This document shows positions 10,182 through 18,500 of a stretch of DNA of 64,000 nucleotides, in pieces; within the stretch, counting starts at the first letter, position 1, and each line of letters starts with the position of its first letter. The notes below the pieces were generated by a model. The model was not told where the DNA came from, did not search any database, and saw only the letters and a program-made list of their open reading frames with translations. This stretch comes from Bacteroidota bacterium. Its GTDB lineage: Bacteria > Bacteroidota > Bacteroidia > B-17B0 > Aurantibacillaceae. The stretch is taken from NCBI GenBank assembly GCA_016708845.1, contig JADJFB010000017.1, positions 39,249-103,248 of the forward strand. Reading direction: 5' to 3'. The translations under genes and the position numbers were made by a program.

Positions 10182-11784
10182 GGTCAGTTTTATACTGCCA
10201 ATACATGGGCAATATTTACCCAAAGATGGAGCAAAACTAAATTATAATCAAATTTATTTTGAATACCCATTTAACAAAGATGCTAAATTTTATACGGTAT
10301 ATATCACCTTTGATTCAATTGCAAATCCTACCGATAAAGACTTCGTAGTAAAACAACAAGAAAAATCGCCCCTATTGCTTGTTAAAAATTTAAAGCTAGG
10401 TAAAAAATATAAATGGTTTGCGGAAACTACACTCCATAGTAATGAGAAAATAAAATCAAGCTATTTTTATTTTTCTATTTTAAATACCAAAATGACTAAT
10501 CCGAAGTTGTATAAAGCTGTTCAGCACTATAATAAAAAAAATAAAATTCAAGATGGCATTATTTGGTGCGATATATATCGTTGTGCAGTTGATAGAGATG
10601 GAAATATAGTTTGGTTTATGGCTATGGAACATCAGGATTTAATAAATTCAAAAACAGTTAGGGATATTAAATTATACCCTGATGGAAGTATGACTTTTGT
10701 CCATCAACCCTACGCAAGTCGCATGGATATTGACCTTAATTCAATTTGGACAGCTCCGTATAAAGGCACTGTTTCTGAATCTGATAGAGAAGATTATCAT
10801 CATGCATTTAATATGTTACCTAATGGAAACTATATGATTTTAGGAAATGAAAAGTGAATTTCTCAAATGATACCGTAACTAGTGATGCTGTAGATTTTTG
10901 TAACATTATTGAATTTGATACTACTGGTAAGATTGTTTGGTCTTGGCGAATGAAAGACTACTTCCCGTATGAATATCTAATTAATAGTAAAATACCAACA
11001 AGAAAAGGTATTGCTGATCCTCATGCTAATTCATTTACAATCGACGAAAAAAATAATGTCATTTATTTAAGTTTCCGTGACATTAGCAGAATTATAAAAA
11101 TTGACAAAAAAACAAAAAAAATAATTGCATCTTATGGTGCTAAACTAAAAGATGAAGATGATGTGATTGAAACTGATTTATTTAGATTACAATATGATAT
11201 TCAGTTATTAGAAAATAATGATATGCTTATTTTTAATAACAATTATATTGATAACGGTAAAACATCGTGAGTAGAAATTGTACATTTTCCTATTTCCAAA
11301 AAAGATTCATTTCAATTAAAATGGAAATTCGACTTAAATTACGATAATGAAAGCAGTGGTAAAGTAAAAAGAATGGGAGGAGTAAAAATAATGCCAAATG
11401 GAAATTATTTGATTAGCGAAGGAAGCAGTAATAGAGTGGTTGAAATAAATCAAAAAAAAGAAATTTTATGGGATTTTTCTTTAAGACAAGTCGATTCGAC
11501 AGGAAAAGTTAATGATAAATTTGAAATATATAGAGCTAATTTTCTTCTTGTTTATATCCTTACTATTATTGGATTGCTAGATGAAAATAAGTTAACCATA
11601 TTTAATAAAAGGATGTGAGGATGATAGATATAAATTGAATTATTCTAAAAAATAATTCGAAACAGAAATAATAACAGAAACAATAAAGAGTGATCAATCA
11701 TTAAAACTAAAACTGCCAGTTCCTATTTTAGATATTGATAAATTGATAATCACATCTTTAAAATCTGGAAAGCAAAAAAAGTAA
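10141..11784 (+). CDS. Arylsulfotransferase-like exported protein, broken reading frame
   Basis: Resembles the arylsulfotransferase (ASST) beta-propeller family, which transfers sulfate between phenolic compounds in the periplasm. Start ATG 10141 opens a signal peptide (hydrophobic core, then PIHGQ). An N-terminal beta domain follows, then propeller blades: WCDIYRCAVDRDGNIVWF, AFNMLPNGNYMILGNE, FDTTGKIVWSWRM, DPHANSFTID, GVKIMPNGNYLISEGSSNR. Lesions: one A lost near 10853, an in-frame TGA at 11268-11270, a frame change near 11540-11615, and an in-frame TAA near 11655. The last frame ends KSGKQKK at the stop 11782-11784. With stop codons as well as indels, this may be a true pseudogene. Confidence 0.6.
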
Positions 11785-11924
11785 ATGTTAAATAAAATAA
11801 CTTACTGATTATTAGTCTCCTAAAAACAAATACTAATCTTATTTGCAACAATTACATTGCCAAATTGTTTTTTAATCATTATATTTATGCAAAATTATAT
11901 AAACACAAATAACAAATAAACAAC

Positions 11925-13687
11925 ATGAAAAAAATCTACTTAATGGGTTTAACTTCATTTTTTGCTTTAGCAGCTACTGCTCAAACAACTTTGAAAGTTA
12001 ATAAGCCTTTACAAATTGGTCAAAATGCTAATGTAAGCGAATTAAACTTACCTAAAAAAGCAGCAACTGCAAAAACTGGTGGCCCAAATACTCCGATGGC
12101 AATTGCAGCTAACATGGCTGTTAGTACATCTTACACTGCTGGTGCTACACAAAACATTAACATGACATTAAATTTATCAAATGCTGATCAAGAATTTGGT
12201 GATAAATTAGAAATTACTTTCCCTGCAGGTATTACCATAAACGGTACTGCAAATACACCTGATTTAGGTCCAGATGATGGAGTTTCTTCATCTGATGGCC
12301 CAGAAGCATATAATGGAATTACAGGCCAAACAATTTCTTGGGGAAATGATGACAACACTTATGGTGGTATTGTCCAGCAGGATATGTTGGAGGTCTGCAG
12401 GTGGTTACACTATTCAAATCAACATTACAGTTCCTCCAGGAACAACTGGTAATATTGTTTGTACTTATAGTGTTAGCGGCGATCAATTTGGCTCAACTCC
12501 AGGTAATTTCACTGGTACATTTAACATCCTTGATGCAAGTGCACCAGCTTATAACATGCAAACAAAGATTGTAGCAGTTATTACAAATACTGTAACTTTT
12601 GACCAAGCTGCTGCGCAAAACTGTTCAATGGAATGTGTTATTGCTTCTCAAATTAATAATTTAGGAAATATAACTGAATCTAACATTCCAGTAAACTATA
12701 GTGTTAACGGAATGGCTTCAATAGCTACTACTTATACAGGTAGTATTGCTCCTGGAGATTCAGCTTTTGTTATTTTCCAGTTCCATATAACTTTTCTCAC
12801 AAAACGTTTATAGCGTTAAAGCATGGAATGCAATGTAAGTGATAATCGCTTAGTAAATGATACTGTAACTGTGTTAATTACAAATTTTATTTCAGTAGCT
12901 TTAACATCTACAACTTATATAAATGGTATTGAGAATTCTTATGGATTCAATAGTATTACTCAATCATGGGCTGGTTCAGGTATAGCATTCAGTAACTTAA
13001 CAGCTAATGTTCACTCAGGTACTGCTGCTTTTTTTTATACTTTAAATAACACTTCAATGGGTGCACCAAATGGTACTTATGAAACTATGAATATCTTACC
13101 TTGTATGGATATAACTACAGGAGATACTTATAAAATTTCTTTCTGGAAAAAATCTTCTACAGCTACTGGTTTAGCAGTAAATGGTCAAACAGGTGTATTC
13201 TCAGGTTTAGTTAACGATATCGCTTCTATGACTGATGTATTATTACCATATACAGCATTAGTTCCAAGTGCATTACCTGCAACTGCTGGATGGTTAAAAG
13301 ATTCAGTTAACTACGTAGTAACAGCTATTGAAACTCGTTATTTTGCATTGGTGGAAAAGGTGCTTTAACAGCAAGTCAGCAAATTAATATTCGTTTTGAT
13401 GATATCAAAATTGAAAAAGTAACTAGTGGTGTTGGTATTAAATCAATCTCTGCTAACAATTCAATTTCTATTTTCCCTAACCCAACAACAGGTTTATTAA
13501 ACATCAATGCAGTTGAAGTTAATTCTTCTTAGAAGTTATCAATGTTATTGGAGAAAAAGTTTATACTAACACTTTAGTTAAAGGTAATAATGTTGTTGAT
13601 TTATCAGGTTTAGCTAACGGAGCTTACTTCGTTAAATTAAACTCTAATGGTTCAATCACAACTAAAAAAGTTGTTTTAAGCAAATAA
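11925..13687 (+). CDS. Secreted T9SS cargo protein with beta-rich body, frameshifted
   Basis: Signal peptide (MKKIYLMGLTSFFALAATAQ), then Thr/Asn-rich beta domains (for example ITVPPGTTGNIVCTYSV, and a later domain with WAGSGIAFSNL and YKISFWKKSS that looks like a carbohydrate-binding-type jelly roll). It ends in a T9SS type A domain (IFPNPTTGLLNI, VINVIGEKVY, LANGAYFVKLNS). Frame changes are at 12370-12395 (two T losses restore VPAGYVGGSAGGY), near 12780-12830, near 13350 and near 13530 (T lost in the TCTTT run). The visible pieces are 11925-12452, 12274-12813 and 12823-13368. The full protein is about 588 residues. It is probably surface-exposed or released; ligand unknown. Confidence 0.75.
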
Positions 13688-13708
13688 TCTTATTTCTTAA
13701 ATAAAATT

Positions 13709-13741
13709 TAAAGCCCTCGCTAATTTTAGGGAGCTTTTTTT
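13709..13741 (+). terminator. Probable terminator after the T9SS cargo gene
   Basis: AAAGC-CCT paired with AGG(GA)-GCTTT with a one-base bulge, followed by a run of seven or eight T. Confidence 0.6.
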
Positions 13742-13860
13742 GTCCATCTCACAAAATCATTTAAACATGCATTATTGAATAAAAACTACATTTTACTGTA
13801 AAATTTATGCAAATTCTTGTTAACTAGCATCTTTATACTAAATATTTTAGCTATTTTAGA

Positions 13861-13869
13861 TAAATTTGC
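13861..13869 (+). promoter_or_regulatory. Bacteroidota -7 element of the PorE-like gene
   Basis: TAAATTTGC is a perfect TAnnTTTGC match. It places the transcript start near 13876, which rules out a start codon at 13866 and supports ATG 13914. No clear -33 TTG is present. Confidence 0.55.
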
Positions 13870-13913
13870 AATTGAATCTGAATCATATTAGTCATAAACT
13901 TCGTATAAGTAAA

Positions 13914-15482
13914 ATGCGTTTTAGCTTTTTATTTATTTTTTTGGCAATTTTTTATTGTTCAGATTTTTATTCTCAAGTTAAAAACGAAGATGACCTTAAA
14001 AAACAAGCCGAAAAATATTTTGAAGATGAAGATTATAATTTAGCCTATAAATTATTCGCTCAACTCGTTTCTCTCTATCCAAAAGATCCTGATTACAATT
14101 ATAAATTAGGAGTTTGTATGTTGTATACAGAACCCGATAAAAAGAAACCTTATTCCTATCTACAACTTGCTACTAAAAACCCAGCAGACGCTCCAAAAGA
14201 CGCGAAATTCTATTTAGCGAAAACTTATCACGTTAACTATAGATTTGATGAAGCTATAAAGCTTTACACTGAATATAAAGCTATTGGAAGCGCTGCCTCT
14301 TTAAAGAGACTGCAAGTAGATAGAGAAATACAAGCTTGTAAAAACGGGAAACGCTTACTCTCAAATTTAACCGACTTAGTGGTTATTACAAAAAAACAAT
14401 TAAACGAAGCTGATTATTTTAAAGGTTACGACGTAAAAGAAATTGGCGGAAAATTATTGGTAAAACCCGATGAGTACAAATCGGGTTACGATAAAAAGAA
14501 AAAAGATAAATCAGTCGTTTATTTGCCGCGCAGCGGCGAAAGACTCTATTATTCAAGCTACGGCGAAGGTGGTGGAAATGGTAGAGATATTTTTTATGTC
14601 AATAAATTGCCAAATGGTAGTTGGAGTAAACCAACTATGCTTCCAGCTTCTATCAATACAGAATTTGACGAAGACTATCCATTTCTTCATCCAAATGGCA
14701 AAACACTTTACTTCAGTTCCAAAGGTCATAACAGCATGGGAGGTTATGATGTTTTTAAAACAACATACAATGCCGAAACTCAAACTTGGACTAAGCCTGA
14801 GAATTTAGAGTTTCCTATCAACTCACCAGATGACGATATCTTATTTGTAACGGATTCTCTTGAAAAAACCGCTTTCTTTAGTACAGGAAGATATAGCCCG
14901 TTTGGAAAGCTAGATGTATTAAAAATAAATACGGAACGTCGTCCGATGAACTTTGCAGTGATGAAAGGTACTGTTGTGAAAGAAGAAGCTTCACAAAGTA
15001 TTAAATCAAAAATTACAGTAAAAAATATGGCCGACGGACAAATTGCTGGTACGTTTCAAGCGGGCGAAAATGGTGATTATAATATGGAATTACCAAATGG
15101 TGGTAAATTTATTTTCACCGTTGAAACCCCTGGTATTCCTACTCAATCAGATGTAGTCAATATTCCTGTTGCATATACGTTAAAGCCATATAAACAAGTA
15201 ATCTCTTATGATAAAAAAATATTAAAAATCATTAACTACTTTGATGGATCTGTTGCTGATAAAAATTACAGCATGATGATAGATTTAATTGAAAAGAAAG
15301 CAAAACTAGAAGTTAATGAAAATGAACCTTATAACAATAACTTAATTAAAGACGCTAATAAAAATCAAACAACTGGTGATGAAAATAAAAACTTAAATGC
15401 TGTTGGCACCAATAACCCAACTGTTAGTGGCGGTAACGAAACAGAACCAAAAACTAACACTAATAAAAATGTAACAAACTAA
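13914..15482 (+). CDS. PorE-like TPR / PD40 beta-propeller protein, ends at an in-frame stop
   Basis: About 522 residues from ATG 13914, which opens a signal peptide (MRFSFLFIFLAIFYC, cleavage near YSQ). TPR-like helices follow (QAEKYFEDEDYNLAYKLFAQLV, ending near residue 130). Then come PD40 propeller repeats (LPRSGERLYYSSYGEGG, RDIFYVN, FLHPNGKTLYFSSKG, GGYDVFKT), then a carboxypeptidase-regulatory-like beta domain (MKGTVVKEEASQSIKSKI, AGENGDYNMELP), and finally an Asn/Thr-rich tail. This order is that of PorE, a T9SS-associated envelope protein, but PorE ends with an OmpA-type peptidoglycan-binding domain. Here the frame stops at TAA 15480-15482, and the same frame continues directly into the SPOR protein. 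The two may be one gene. Confidence 0.75.
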   Translation: MRFSFLFIFLAIFYCSDFYSQVKNEDDLKKQAEKYFEDEDYNLAYKLFAQLVSLYPKDPDYNYKLGVCMLYTEPDKKKPYSYLQLATKNPADAPKDAKFYLAKTYHVNYRFDEAIKLYTEYKAIGSAASLKRLQVDREIQACKNGKRLLSNLTDLVVITKKQLNEADYFKGYDVKEIGGKLLVKPDEYKSGYDKKKKDKSVVYLPRSGERLYYSSYGEGGGNGRDIFYVNKLPNGSWSKPTMLPASINTEFDEDYPFLHPNGKTLYFSSKGHNSMGGYDVFKTTYNAETQTWTKPENLEFPINSPDDDILFVTDSLEKTAFFSTGRYSPFGKLDVLKINTERRPMNFAVMKGTVVKEEASQSIKSKITVKNMADGQIAGTFQAGENGDYNMELPNGGKFIFTVETPGIPTQSDVVNIPVAYTLKPYKQVISYDKKILKIINYFDGSVADKNYSMMIDLIEKKAKLEVNENEPYNNNLIKDANKNQTTGDENKNLNAVGTNNPTVSGGNETEPKTNTNKNVTN

Positions 15483-15503
15483 CAATTACTATCCATTGCT
15501 AAA

Positions 15504-18500
15504 ATGGATGCCAAGGAAGCCAGCGACGAAGCAACTAAATTAAAACAAGAAGCTCAGGATGCTTTTGGATTAGCTACTCAAAAAACGGCGGAATCGGTTG
15601 CAATAGAAAAAGAAGCAGAAACAGCTATTGAAAATGCAAATGCTATTACTGATGTAGCAAAAAAGAATGAAGAATTAGCCAAAGCCAATCAATTAAAAGA
15701 AGATGCTAAAATTGCTTCTGCTGTTGCTAATACAGCTACAAACATGGCTAAAAAGCTTGAAGTAGACGCTAATACACAACAAAAAGAAGCGGATTTAACC
15801 AATCAATACATTACACAGTTAGAAACTGTCATTAAAAACAAAAACAATAAAGAAGCATTAACAAAATTAGAGAGCATTCAAAAAGAATTAGATGATTTAT
15901 CTAAACAAAAAAATCAATCAAGCGAATTATTAACTTCTTTAAAAGCAGAATCTGAATTAAAGCAACAAGAATTAATTAATTCGGAAAAGAAAAATAATGG
16001 AATCGTTACGGAAATAAATGCGCTGAAAAGTGAAACTGAAAATTTAGAAAAAGATTTAGCAAACGAAAACGATAAATCAATTAAAGAAAATATATCTGCT
16101 CAAATTCGCGAACTTAACTCGGAGATTGATTTAAAAAACAAAGACCTTGCTACTAACAACCAAAAAATCGAATCTCTTAAAAATGAAGTTGAAGGTGTAA
16201 ATCAAGAACTGCAAATTGCTGCTAAAATATTAAACGAAAAAACTGATGGCGTTGCTATAAGCAACAACACAAATGGAAATGAGAATGGAAATGCAACATC
16301 GATAAGCAACAACAACACAACTTCAAATCCTAATAATTCAAATTCAAACATTGATAATACCAACAAAAACGCAACAGCATTATCATACGAAGGTATTACT
16401 AGCAAATACGCGTCAAAAATAAATGAAACACCTATTGATAATTCAAATAAAGAAAGTATTGCTAAACAAAATGAAATTTTAAAAACATATAATAAAGATG
16501 TAAATGATTTAATTGCTCTTAACAAAAATGAATTATCTAAAACAACGAATACTGCAGATAAAAAGAACATTAATGATGAAATAAAAAAATTAGAAAAACT
16601 AAAAATTGATAATGATAAAGCAATAGCTTCAAACAATTCTACTATCAACAAACTAGAAAGTAATGCAATTGCAAATAATAACTCGAGCACCACCACAAAT
16701 TCAACAAACATTAATTCGGCGAACGAAAACAATACAACTAATGGAAATGCCATTACAAACGAAAATAATACTACCAACGCAACAAACAGCAATACGATAG
16801 CCGCCAATAATAAAAATAACAATGGCAACGAAAATGCTATTGCAACAAATTCTAATAATGCCACTAGCAACAATAGCAATGAAATTAACTCTACAAGTAA
16901 CAATACCACATCTGTAAGTGCTAATAATATCAACGGCAGTGCTAACAATACAACAGGTAACGAAAACAATAATACAATTGCAAATAACAACAATGCTGCT
17001 AACGAGAACCCTAATGCTATAAATAACAACGGCAATAATACTTCTAATGGAAATAACAATGCTATTAGCGCTAATGCACCAACTAGTAATGAAACCATTA
17101 AACCAATTAATCCGAGTGCAGGAACAGATAATTCAGCATTTTTAAACGAATTAAATAATTTAAAAAATGGATTAAACGCCAATTCAAGTGCGGCTAATCA
17201 AATTTTTAATTACAATGATTATAAAGAGAATACCTCGGTTACTTTGAAGCAAGCGGCTACTCAAAAATTTGATGCGGCAAAGCAAAGTGAAATAGCATTA
17301 AACAACACTATCTCAAAAACCGAAACTGCTATTAAAAACAGTTCTAATGGCAAACCCGAAACATTACTAAACGAAGCAGAAGCCTTAAATAATAAAGCTT
17401 TTGAACAACGAAAAGAATCTGCTACAAAATCAGGTGCCGAAAAAGATGCCTTAATAAAACAAGCTACCGATAACGAAAAACTATCCGTCGAGAAAAAACT
17501 AGAAGCTTCTGTTCTTGCTCAAAAACAGAACAAGGCAACGTTTGAAAATAACAGTAGTAATTTAGCAGAACTTCAAAAAGTAAATGGAGCCAAAACGAGT
17601 GATGCCATTTCTCAAGCAAATATGTTAGTGGATGAAGCCGCCTTAAACTTTAAGCAAGCACAAAAATTACGTACAGAAGCAGATGCTTATCCATCTGGCG
17701 CCGCTAAACTTGGCGGACTAAGTAATGCAGAAGAAAAAGAAAATGAAGCGCTTGCTAAACAACAAAAAGCATTAGATATTTTATCTAAAGCAAACCCTAC
17801 TTATCAAGTAAAACCTTTAGATACAGGATCCAATCCTGCTGATGCTATTGCTAATGTCAATAACGAAATCACAAAAACCACTCAATTACAAGTAGATGCT
17901 TACTTAGCATTAAGTAAGGCCAATCAAAACGAATTAAAATTACAAAGCGATAAACTCGCGAAAAATCCAGCATTTAGTAAAACAGATAATAAACAAGCAC
18001 AAGATTTAAAAGCAACTTCCGACAAATTAAACACAGAAGCTAAAGCATTTATCGGTCAGTCGTTAACTGCAAAAACTCCAGCTGAAAAAGCAAACTTATT
18101 ACTACAAGCAAACGAAAAAGAAATCGCTGCTATTAAAGCATTATCTGATGCAACAGAATTAACTAAAAATAATACTGGTGCCATTGCCGCAAATACTACA
18201 AATGCAGCTAACACCAATACGGTTAATGCTACAAATGCTAATAGAACAAATAATCCAGATACAACAACTACAAATACAGTAGCTACAACTAATAACAATG
18301 CGACTAGTACTAATTCAATAGCCGCAACTAATAACAACGCTGCTAATACTTCTGTAACTACAACTAATAACAATGCGACTAGTACTAATTCTATAGCTGC
18401 CAATAACGTTTCAAACACTAATGAAAATGCTGTCAGTTCTAACTCTGTTGCCTCAACAAATAATAATAGTAGTAGCAACACAAATTCAAATAGTACAAAT

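Noticed and set aside
13866..13913. Earlier start codon (13866) for the PorE-like gene
   Set aside because: It lies within the TAAATTTGC promoter element and would put 16 polar residues before the signal peptide.
16202..17182. 326-codon minus-strand open frame, Leu/Val/Ala-rich
   Set aside because: It is the antisense of the Asn/Thr-codon low-complexity part of the giant SPOR protein. AAT/AAC read backwards gives ATT/GTT, hence a false membrane protein. The same holds for 18056-18739 and 19601-19837.
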